Assembly (NCBI GenBank): GCA_024036415.1 | Contig: JAMWET010001256.1 | Coordinates: forward strand, 142,001 to 206,000 | Length of the DNA: 64,000 nt | Direction of reading: 5' to 3' | Source of the DNA: Prochilodus magdalenae | Taxonomy: Eukaryota; Chordata; Actinopteri; Characiformes; Prochilodontidae | In this document: one piece after another, positions 21,201-33,200 of the stretch | How the letters are laid out: each line of letters opens with the position of its first letter | How positions within the stretch are numbered: the first letter of the stretch is position 1 | The notes under the pieces: generated by a model | What the model was told of the DNA's origin: nothing | What the model saw: the letters and a program-made list of their open reading frames with translations, nothing else | Databases searched by the model: none | Position numbers and translations under genes: made by a program

Positions 21201-24200
21201 CTATAAGGCAGGTATAGAAGAAGTGGAAGCTTATTTGTTGAGTTTGTTCAGACTTTGTCAAGTTGTTTGCCACGTCTAGATCCTTGATTGCCCACGGCTG
21301 ATGGAGACTGTGATGTCAGAGTTCCTGCCTTGCTCCTGGACTCCACCCACCTCTCCGGCCCCAGCTTCTATATATGGATTACCTATTTCCATGGCTGTGA
21401 AGCTCCTCAGAGTTTTGGCGAGTGCTGGGAGGAATGCCTGTGCCAGAATAGTGAGTGCTGGCTGTACTGATGGACACCTCACTATATGAAACTTGACATT
21501 TTTATGTACAGCGCATGCTCATCATGCAGATGGAAGTGTTCTGACTTGATTATGTTTTAGCTGAACTCTTTAGGTGGGAGGGAGCGTCTGTCTCTGCTCT
21601 TGGCAGCAGAACCTTCAGAGCTACTTTTGGAGCCAGCGGAAGCTATTTGCTGCAACACAGAAGCACTAAGGCTCTGGGCAGTGGCTGCCAGCTATGGCCA
21701 AGCCTGCAATCTCTACACGTGAGAACTCCTACTCGGTTTCCATTTGTTGTTTGGGGAAAACTCAGATATTACAGAACTGATATGACAAGTTTGGTGTCTA
21801 AAGTTTGCTTTCAGTTTTGCACTGCTGTTACAAGTCTAAAATTACTAGCGTTTAATGGCGGCCTCTACCAACTAATCAGCACTGTGTAAACTGCATACCT
21901 AAATCATCTAACACTTGCCATAGATAACATGGAAGTGTGAAAAGTAGTTCTGGTAAAATAGTGATGATTCTATTGGAACTGTTGGGCAGGAATCATGGGT
22001 TTTTAAAAAATGCATTTTCTGTGTTATCACTGTACCCACTTTTACCATATGGAAAGTTGAATAGGCTAATTAGCCTAATCTTAGTACATTGTATTAGTTA
22101 TTCCTCTTTTATTTATAATTCTGACACTAAGTTTGTGGCCTGTATCCTCTATGCAAAAACATTATTATATATGTATTATATTAAATATTATATCCATGAG
22201 TGAAAGTGTTAATTTTCTTTCAGTTGTACTGTCAAACTAAACCAAATATGTTAATGTGCGTGACACCCAGATCTGAACTTCAAATCGTATCAGAGAAATG
22301 TATTCATTTTGTACAAGTGGTTTGAATGTACAGTGTGCTACTAATTAAGTGACCTTAAATAGACCTGCTTAGGACACTTTATAATTTACTAAAAAAATAG
22401 AAGTTTCAGTTTAATGTTGATTATAAACTGTTAAATTGCCGCTGAATGTTTGATGCAGTGCTGCTTTTGTGATGGTGATGCAGTGTATTTAAATGTTTAA
22501 AACAGATGTTGTTTTTTTTTGGGTTTTTTTTGTCTAAATGAGTTTTCTTTTTTCAAGCTCTCCATCTCTTTTTCTTACTTTCTAAAGGGATCTTTATTCA
22601 GTTCTGGTGACGACATTGCAGGCGGCACACAAACTCAGTTCTCCATCTGAGGCTCTCCTGTTGTTGGAACTCCACAGAGTGAAAGCATTGCTGGTCTTGC
22701 TCACTCAGGTCACGCACACTGCTGGCTGCCACCAGGAGTTACAAAGTGATTTGCTCAGGTGAGTCATACATTTCAGCTCCAAAGAGGCCTCAGGGAGGAC
22801 TAGAGAGAAGCACCACTGTGATATTACATTTCCACACACATTAAGAACCACAGAAACGCTATATTGGCATTTATCTGAATTTGTAGCCTTTAATTGTGTT
22901 TGTTCCAGTTCCCAGGGTACAGAGAGTCTTCCCCCTCCTCCAGTGACGTGGGGTCATGTGACTGGTTTGCAGGCCACTTTGAACGGTTTACTGAAAGGCA
23001 GTTTGAGAGCGCTGGATGACCCAGGTCAAAGGAAAAGCGCCCTGACCCTGCTGCCATCCTATTTGAACTACTTGGGGGCATTTTACTCACAACTCAGTGT
23101 ACAAGTAAGCACTGCTTAAAAAAAAAACAGACTTCAACTCAGGTCTTGTGGTAGCATTTGTAGTACTAACATGAGTTTAGTTGTACATTTGAAACCTTTT
23201 TATTCAGAACTAACCAGGCTTTACAAGACGTTGATTGCAGATGTATGTCCTTAAGAACTGAAAAAATATGAATGTATACCCATATAAAGCAAAAGAAAAA
23301 TATTATGGTTATTTAAATATTATGGTTTTATTGCCAGAAGCGTCAAAATGAGCTAAAGCTAACACTGTATCTAGAGCACTATTTAGATACTAAGGAGTTG
23401 GGGTGCACTTTTTCCTTTCTGATACCATTACCTGAACTATGTACATTACCGAGTACCGACACGGATACAAACTCTATCTAACTTTGGAATTACTATAAAC
23501 TTTTGTCAACTGGGCACTGTCACTGTTCTGATATTCCGGTCTTTGAACCTCAGAGATGTGATGTGTACCACTGTATGCTTTTGTAGAACTCCTTCCAACC
23601 AGTGCAGTGTCTACAGGAACTAGAGTCTCTGACCTCAGAGGTGCTTCTCCCACTTATATCCCACCAGGCCGTACGCAGCATGGCAGAAAGCCTCAGGTTG
23701 GATGTAATTTTTATTTCTCAAACATTTTTAAGGCTTCAAAGCAATTTTTCTTACTCCTAAGGTTTTGAATTCATTGTTTCTGTGATGTCATACAAATAGT
23801 CACAATTAATTTCATCCCAGTTTACATTTAGCTCTTTTACATGTTTCAGCCCAGAGATGTTGGTGCAATACAAGTCAACCAATCAAAGGAGCGATTATAT
23901 GCATATATAAGCCTAAGCACGGTAACAGAAGCAAAAATAAAAACTCAGTAGTGTTTATTGCACATAAAACCACAAAAACTGAACTTCTTGGGTAAAAAAA
24001 TACATGCAAGTTTGCCCTTGAAAGTAAGCAGTATTAGTTTCTCTGGTATTCCCATATTCCCTCTCTTGGTCCAGGAACAGCCTTGTTATTCCTGCTGATT
24101 TCCTCTGATCTAATTAATCAACCAATTAAAATACCTCCCCAGTTAAAGGGACTTACAAACCCATATAGAAACAATGCTAACATATATGCAGGACAGTAAC

Positions 24201-27200
24201 ACTCCTGGCCCAGTGTTATTATAATATGATTCATTGTATTGTAGTAACTGACTGATGTTGCTTCTACAGGTCCTGTTCAGTAATCTGTAAGCATGCAATA
24301 AGTGGTCCTGGTGTGGATGTCATCCCCAGTCTCCCAGTCTTAGGCAGCTTCTGGCTTAAGACTGACCCCTGCCTTTTTGGATTTGGCTCTCCTCTCCCTC
24401 TCTATACTGCTCTTTTCTACCTCCTGGACATCCTCACCACCATCCACCGAGGTCTAACCAAGAAAGTATGTTTGATCTGCAAATGCTGGCTGTTTTTGCA
24501 GTCATTTTGGCGTGACACTGCCCTGTATGGTACTTGTTTTTCTTCTGTTGACACACCTAGTTAGGTCCTGAAGGGTTTTGGTTTTCTGAGATACTTTAAA
24601 ATGGTGTCTGAATCAGAAAGTCTTTTTTGTAACTGGGAGACTTTGTTGATATGAGTTTACCAGAGGTGATGTGATTGTTGTAATCTATTTCATCTGTGAA
24701 AACAATATAGTAGTTTTCAACAATATAGCTTATTGTTTATATTTAGCTAGACCATGGAAGTGTTTGGGATTCAGAGACCTCTCTGGTGGAAACATGTAAT
24801 GGCATATAACATGCAGATCATTGATTGAACCTCTTCCCTGTGCAGATAAATGGCGACTGTAGGCATTTTTAAAGAGTATTTATATATAACTCTGTCAACC
24901 TGGTAGAGAACATGATTACATGGGTTACAAGTGAATTATCTACTGCTGTCCCCCAGACACGTTTTGTTAAAAAGAAAATGGAAATGGTGTAACTATTATT
25001 ACCAGTATTATTGTCTCCAGCCAGTTCAGTAACAGATGTGAGTTTTAGAACTGTCTTTTTTTTATATGCACAGTCCTCTTTGTGCCTCAGTCAATGCTCA
25101 TTTGTGGTTCTGTGACTTAATTTGTAATTTCTGATGGTTTGATTGGCCAGTATGTACAGGATAATATATGTGTAATTAGACAAAATTACCATATTAGCCT
25201 TGATGTTAACGTTAGCACAACATTCACTAAGCATGGCTATGGGCATTCCCTGATTATTACATTACTGTGTGGAATTATTGTATTACTGTGCTGTCAAGTG
25301 GAACAACATTGCTAGTAACAAGGGAATTCTGGGTTTGACAGTTAATAGTAGGTTAATTATGCTGAAGATTTGCTTGTCAGAATTGTGTAGACAATCATAG
25401 AACCTCCCAAGATAAAACTCATCCATTTCCAGTGGGATTGATGACACAGTAGTGATGCTGTTTTGTTCTGCCACCTTGTGGCTAAAAGACACTCATGCAC
25501 TCATGTTTACCCACTTGATTATGATTTTCTTCTTCTCTGTAGTTCAGCTCCATCCTTCTTTCGGACTCTGTTCTGACATACCTGCAGTCTTGCGTCGGAG
25601 CAATGCCTTCTGTGTCTCATGCAAGTGCTTGGCTTTTGCGGCATGAACACCATCTGCTCTATCTGCTCCTGAGACTGGCTCACAGACTGGTACATTAACA
25701 CTGTATTTATATTTATTAATTATGTATATTTTAAGTCAGTAGCCTATTTAAATTGTATGAATCAAATAAATTGCTACACTGAGGAGGAACCTGGCTATTT
25801 AGCACAGTGAGTTATGTCTAATTATGCTGTGTCAGTTTGGTACAGATGTACTGTCACTATTCAAAAACATGCTTACAAATATCTGCTTCACATTATTTGC
25901 CTCATAAAATTGCAATGCGCATCTGCCCAAATAAAAACATCAAATTGGTTGGATGCCAACCAAATAACAAAAATGTCTTAGTTCTGATCTTGCGCATCTG
26001 TTGTGCATTTCTACTGCATGTAGTCTCCAAAGCACATTTTTTCACTCTTGAAACCCATTTTTTATTTGTATCTGATACAGTAATTGACAGTTTTACAAAA
26101 AAGTACATGTTCTTCACAGGCTTAATATGCCTAGTAAAATGTGAAATCCAAAGTGTATGTTTGTCTAAACCACTTATGCATTTTTAATTAAATTCTCTCT
26201 TGTGGTTGAAATGGATCCAGGTTCCTGTTGACCCAGAGGTGGCCAAACATGCATCCCTGTTCCATCGAGTGGCCTTGGCTCTACTGTCCTGGCTGCTGCC
26301 TGGAAGTGAATATCTGGCACATGAGCTTATGTCTTCCATGATCTTCAATCATGAGCTCCTTCCGTGAGTCTTATTTATGTTTCAGTGTCTGACTTTATTT
26401 TTTAATTTCATGTCAACTACATACTGTGTCCACAACCACCAGAATTAAGTCTATGCCGTATTCCACTTCCTATTGGTTTCTGCATTATTATCAGCGCAGA
26501 AGGCTGCAATTTAAAACTGAGACCACTAACAAATCACGAATGCCCTACTGTGTGAAATAAGCAGCGTGACTGAACCTCAGAAGTTCCAGATGGGTTCCTG
26601 TGGGTCTTTAGATGAATCATGGCTTTCATGTGATACAGTGGTCTGCACAGGACTGTTTCTTTTAATACCGCTTCTACTAGAATTTGTCCTGCTCCCACCT
26701 GCAGAACCCCATGAGGGTAAATTACCTCCAGTATTTGACATGCTCTGTTCACATATAATAATCACAAAATAAAGTGACTGCCGTATGTTAGACGTACCTT
26801 TAGCTGGCTTAATTGTGGTGTATTCATCTTTCTTTAGAGCACTTTCCTTAGCTGAAGCCAAGTGACCGTCTAAATTTAGGTTTATACTTCATGCATTGTA
26901 AGCGGAGTGTGTGAAAATACTGCAGACGTGGCAACTCTAACCCTGCCTCCGTGGTGCTGCACCTTAGAATATTTGTAAATTGCTGCCTACTGTGTGCGCT
27001 GTTCGTCACCCTTAATTTAAAGCTGTATTTGCTGGGCAGTTTAGTTTCTAAAGTTGCATATATGAGAACTCTGTTTAACCTAATCAGAACAGCATGTGTT
27101 ACTGCTGGTGCTGTTATATAGGATTGCTATATTGTGTTGTCTAATATTTTTAGCAATGCTCCTGGAGGCTACCTACCTGCAGAATCCCATCTCTAAGCAA

Positions 27201-30200
27201 AGGAAGTTGTTCCATCGTTCTGATACTCTTCTTGACGACCCTGATTAGCTTGTCAGTGATATTAGCTTTTTGTTGACAATAAAAAAAGTACATGAGGGTA
27301 GCTCATTTTTTTTTTGCAGATGCCCATTTTAGAACGAGTTATTGTTTTATTTTACATATTCTTTTACTCACTACACTCCAGAACTACTTGAACCTCTTGT
27401 TATGTGTTGTGTTGCTTTGGCCTTTTTGTGGCTGTGAGATGGCGTGTGTCCAGTATGTAGTTTAATAGGATATGGTTTTGATTTTTACATTTTGGCAGCA
27501 CTGGTTTGATGTGATGTAACTCTTCATGTGCAACTGCTAACGACATCTAAAATGTTTATTGAATTGTTCAAAAAGAAACCAGCATCTGGGGCAGAGAGCT
27601 TCATTCTTTTTAAAACAGGCAGCCTTTTTTAAATCTAAAAAAAAATCCTTGGGCAAAGTTTGCTTTCTGCAGTCAGTCTTTAATCCACATTTTTATATTT
27701 TATCAAGTTTATGGACTTGCTTTCTTAGTTTTACACATTTATTATTGTGGTTTTAGGAAAGCTTTGTTTTTTTTCTCCAAAAACGTCCATGAACCAGATG
27801 TTTCTGCAAGGCTTGTTGTTGCACTTTATCATCACAAGAGGGCTGCACATAACACACTTTTCAGGGTGATTTTTATTTATTTAATTTTAAACCCAGTGGA
27901 AAGTCCTCACATCACTTTCAGAGAGAGACTGAGGAGACTGGAGACAGTTCAGTCAGTAAGTATTGACTTTATCTGAAAGTGACTCATTATTGACACTAGC
28001 TGGGTTTCCATTCAAAGGTTTTGCAAATGCATTGTACAGATTATCGGCAGGAGAAAAAGCCATGTTTCCATCCACTACAGTAAAGCTTTTTTATCACGTA
28101 GTAAAACATAATTGGGTGCTGTATTGAAATCAGCAAATTGGAAAAGAGCTTTAAGTAAAATTATTTTAAGAGTCATGGTCCATATTTTTGTGTCTGAGAT
28201 GCTGGGCAGGATAAGCAAAGCTCTACCCAGGTAGGGCTGAAATCTCAGTGCCACCCTGTCCACCTTGAAAAAGCTAATGTTAGCCCTTGATTGACATTTC
28301 TGATCTACCTTAATTGGCACCAGAATGTAACAGCTGCCCCATTTATAGCCATTTTTCAAACGAGCTTTGGATGCAGCATTTCGAAAGTTGAAAGGGTCTC
28401 TTGGACAGCTATGTAGCAGTAAGCATCTATATAGCACGTTGTTTTTAGTCACAGCCCGCTGTTATACATTCTGACCGCTGGCAGAATATAGGATTTTAGT
28501 GGGCAAAATGTTTTGTGTAAGCATAACCACAGTTTACCACTTGCTTGTATATGCTATATACCAAGGAATAACATCAGCTAGAACTGAACCTTATAACTAT
28601 ACAGCCTGACATAATTTATTCAAAAACCCTTCCATCACTCTTTTTCATATTTTGGCCATATATACACTCATCGGCAAAAAAGATTTGCAAGATTACGTGT
28701 GGGCACACACACACAGAGAAAAGGCTCTGGATGGCCCAGATAGACTACCTGTAGAGAGGATTGTTTGATCCGTCGACAGGCATGAGTAGCTCCCACAGTT
28801 TCCTAATCCCCCATCCACACACACGCGGCACCTTAATTACACACCCCTGTCTCTGCCCCTCATTTCCAGGCGCTTAGCAGAAAGTAATTTGGTGTCTTGG
28901 TGCCCATTATGTACCCTGCCATTTACAGCCAGCCACAGTCATCTTTGTTTGCAGTGGCTTAGTGAACAATAAACACTGCCCCACTGGCTGTTGTGATGGT
29001 CTAGGAAGCTAATGCACACAACAGTCAGTCACCATCTATTAGTGATACAAGAGAGAAATGAACAGTTAAGCGATATGTGCAGGACATCTCTGGCCACGTG
29101 TGTTGCCCATCATAGCAGGACTTCTAACTGGCATTGTTCAATAGGCTAATGCTTGCTTACACATGGCAAGGGTTTACCCAGGAATGTCTCGGTTAGATTA
29201 CAACTAGATATAATAAGTTACCAGATATAACGCCAATTTTTGATCAGTAAACCATGATTAGGTGCAGCATCGAAATCAGCAAGTTAGAGATCTTTTCTTT
29301 AAGTAGAATCATCTTTACTGTCATTGGCAATATTTTGGTGTCTGTCAGGTCAGAGATGCTGGGCAGGATGAACAATGGTCCACACAGTTAAGGCTGAAAT
29401 CTCTGTGCCACCCCAACAATGTCCACCTTGAAGAAACTAACGTTAGCCTTGTATTAACATTTTTGATCTGCCTTAAACGGCAATGGAATGTAACAGCTGC
29501 CCCATTTATGGCTAGTTTTTCAAACAACTTTTGGATTTAGCATTTTGGAATGTTAAAGGCATCCCTTGAACAGCTATGTAGCATTGAACATCTATATGGT
29601 TTGTTGTTTGCTGTCACGGCCACTGTTAAGAGAATCGCTATCATACTGTTGAGTTGGCTTAGTGAGCAAGAAACACTGCCCCAACTGCTGGTGTGATGAC
29701 TTTAACTGGCATTGTTCAATGCTAATTACACACAGCAAGGTTTTTTCCCAGGAATGTCTTCGCCAGATTACAACACTTCCTTGGCTTAGAAGGCTATGTT
29801 CACATTACAATTCCAGATTCAATCTTTCTGCTCTGTGCTTTAAATTGTCTGTCACTGGTGTGAACATACCTCTTTCCTGAAAAGACCAGAATGTGCATAT
29901 TTTTGTTAAGTTAGCCACTGGCACTGCCAACATTTGATTATAATAAATGTGTGATGCAATGGAGGAGGCTGTAGAGAACAAATAGTTCCATCCAGCCCAT
30001 TACTAATCACCACCCAAATCCCCAAACATGGTCTGAACTCAACTCCATCAGGCTTACAGACTGGCAGGCAGACAAACATGAAATCAGATTTGTGCTGCTT
30101 CTGCTCTGTAATGTGAGTGTGACCATAGTCAACAGTGAATGTTGTGATTCTGAACTGTTGTTCATTCTGTACTCTGCAGGGAGGGCGGGAGTGGTGGACC

Positions 30201-33200
30201 TGAAGCAGCTACCCTTGCAGAACTGGAGCTTCAGGAGAAGTCCATCCCTCCGTCCGGCCTGGGGACTCTCCTCAGTGAAGCCCTTGCTCACCTCCCCTCC
30301 ATACGGGGCTGCTACCTCACCCACCTTGCCCACATGGAGCCTGCTGTGCTCTCCTCTCGTGACCGGCACCTTGGCCGCAACCCTTGGCTTTCTTCACAAT
30401 TGCTCCCTGAACTGTCTGGCCCCTCTGTGCCTTCCGACTGGCCCTTCCTGCCTCTGATCACCCTGTATGAGCGGACAGGAGTGTCTGAGGGTGGTGGACT
30501 GCAGGCGAACTCCCTCCCTTCCGGGTCTTTGCAATCGGTCACTCAATGCCTTCAGTGGCTGCTACTTCTGGAGAGCTGGAGAGAGCAGGCGCTAGAGCAT
30601 GTGCCTCCTGTGGCAAAGCTAGCCCGTCTTGCCTGCGTTTTCCTCTGCTCCAGCGACCTCTTCCTGGAGAAGCCTGTGCAAAAGCTGACCTGGGCGCTGT
30701 TCCGTGGGCTGACGCGACCAAGCTGTTTGCAGGCCCTGAACCTGGGCACGCCACCACCTGGACTGGCCTCCTTCCATGACCTGTATTCTGCCCTTTTGGC
30801 CCAGTATGAGGCCGTGTCGTTCGGAGACACACTCTTTGGCTGCTTTGTGCTGCTGCCCCTGCAGAGGCGCTATAGCGCCACCATGAGGCTTGCTGTGTTT
30901 GGTGAGCATGTCGGAATACTGCGATCACTTGGCGTCTCACTGGAACAGGTGAGAAATGTTGAATACTGCTTGTATTTTCACAGTTCTCATGATTGTCACG
31001 GTCACTTCCTTAACATGTCCTTACAACCACATTCACATTATGGATCGGGTTTAGGTTTACGTATAGCAACATTTGGAAACCACTAAGTACAGTGAAAAGC
31101 ACCAAATACAAGTGAGAGGTTGAAAGAAGTGCGAATTGCGAATGAAAAGGCTTGTTCTTGCCCGACATTTTGAAGAGATATCTTTGACGCTTCAGTACAG
31201 TATTAGGGCCCAAATCTAAAGTGTGAATTTTTAAGGAGCCAAATTAAGACCTATTTAGCATCACGGTTTTAAATATGACTGATGTAATTTGTCAGAATAT
31301 GAAATAAAGATCTATTCCAAATTCTAATTATATAACACAGGTTTTCATCAAATCCAGCATTCCAGACTATATAATTTTGCTTTAATTTTTGTTCCTTTCA
31401 CTATAAAAGACAAAAAAAGTTAATATAGTAATGAATAAACTTCACAAATAATTCAATGAACTACTTCCTGATAATAGACTGTTAATGAGCATTTAAAAAT
31501 TCTTTTCTACTTTTTTGATTAAAATGCTTTCAGAATTTCCCTACTCCAAGACAGGTGGTGTGTTCCAAAACCAAGTAAAATCATACGTTCCATCTGGTTA
31601 GCGCTGATTTGTGTTCTCTCTGTTTAGCTGCCCATTGCTCTGGAGAATTTTACCTCGCCACCAGAGGATTCACTGCCCCTGCTGCGTCTCTATTTCCGTG
31701 CCTTGGTCACAGGAGCTCTAAGGAGGACCTGGTGTCCCGTGTTGTATGTGGTGGTTGTCGCCCACCTCAACGCTTTTATATTCTCCCAAGATGAAGTGCC
31801 ACAGGTATGTGACAGGAATGTAAATCTCTGACTCCACTAATAAGACTCCAGTTATTTGCAAAAGTATGTAATTACTTCAAATCTTTGGATATTGTTACAT
31901 CTGTAAAGTACAATTGCATGGCATGAATATAATATCTAATATATAATATCTCTCAAACTGCTTCCCACTGTTCAAAAATGGTAGCTCTCAGAAAGAGCTG
32001 CTAGTATGCAAAACACCTATATGGCAGCAAAGAACCTGCTGTAAAGTTTAGCACAAAACAGGGAGCAGACATCAACAGGAATCTCACTCAAAAACCAATG
32101 TCTGAAGTATGCCAGGCAACATCTAGATAAGCCAGAAGCATGATGGTATGGAAGTGTTGTGGATGGAAGAAGTGAAAATGGAACTACTTGGCCAGAATCA
32201 CCAAATGTTTGTTTGGAGAAAAAAGGATCTGCATTTGTTGACAAGAACACATTGCCAACTGTTAAGCATGGGGCAGGTCTGTTGTGCTTTGGGTTTGTGT
32301 GGCAGCCAGTGCCTTAAAAAAATAAAAAAATAAAAATTGCACAAGCATTGTAAATAAAAGAATGGGTTCCAATCTGCAATTTATGTCTGCAGAGTAAATT
32401 TGACAAGAAGCTAAATCTGAAAATTTGACAAAGAAAGTGATCCAAAACATACCTCAACATCCCCTTTAAACTGCTTCGAGAAATGCACACAAAAACTTCT
32501 GGAATGGCCCTCGCACTTCCCTGGTTTAAACATGGATCTTAAACATGCTATGCATTCAAGTTGGTCCGACAGTACTGCAGGGCTGGAAGCGATCTGCAAG
32601 GGGTAAACTGTTTTACACCAAGAATAGAAGAACTCAGGGCTGGCTACAGAAATTGTTTGCAAGCTGTGATATCTGCCAAAGAGGGTCATTACTAGGTACT
32701 GAATTAGGCATCCAAACTATTTTGGATCATGAAATGTAAAGTAACTGTGCATGAGCGTTTGCAGGATACTGTTGTTTTAAAATAGTTTTGCTACAGAGAT
32801 TTACTCCTTTACTCCCTCGGTACTTTTTGCACACTTGCAGAACTATATACTGCACATATATTAGTGCAAGTATTTACAGTATTAATGCATTTATTTTTGC
32901 ACCTGCGGTGTATGTGTGTTATGTATATTGGCCTGATTACTATCCAAATGAAAAGAAATGCTTATTCACGTCTGTATTTGAATACTGCAGTGTTGATGCT
33001 ACTACGACACCATTGCAGTCTTTGGCACATGTGGTGTTAAGGGCAGTGATCTTATTGATCTACATGCGTTTAGTCCTGCGTCATTTAGCTATCTGCCGGG
33101 GGCATTACATGAGTCATTCTGCTATCTACTGCCGACAACAGCATGCTGTGGTAATATCCATAAGACCTGTATGGCATGCGATACATTGATAAGACCATCC

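Larger units (their letters stand above)
26364..30179. other. rpap1 intron 20, the largest intron
   Basis: 3.8 kb. It contains a local tandem duplication (28091-29213 and 29232-29780) and a non-repetitive, GC-balanced block at 28680-28950 that may be regulatory. A fragment near 27155-27190 (gctcctggaggctacctacc) resembles the MITE at 57019-57237. The rest shows nothing recognised. Confidence 0.6.

Noticed and set aside
30007..30940. Long open frames on both strands around 30.0-30.9 kb
   Set aside because: They overlap rpap1 exon 21, whose plus-strand frame matches the known protein. The others are shadows due to GC-rich codon use.
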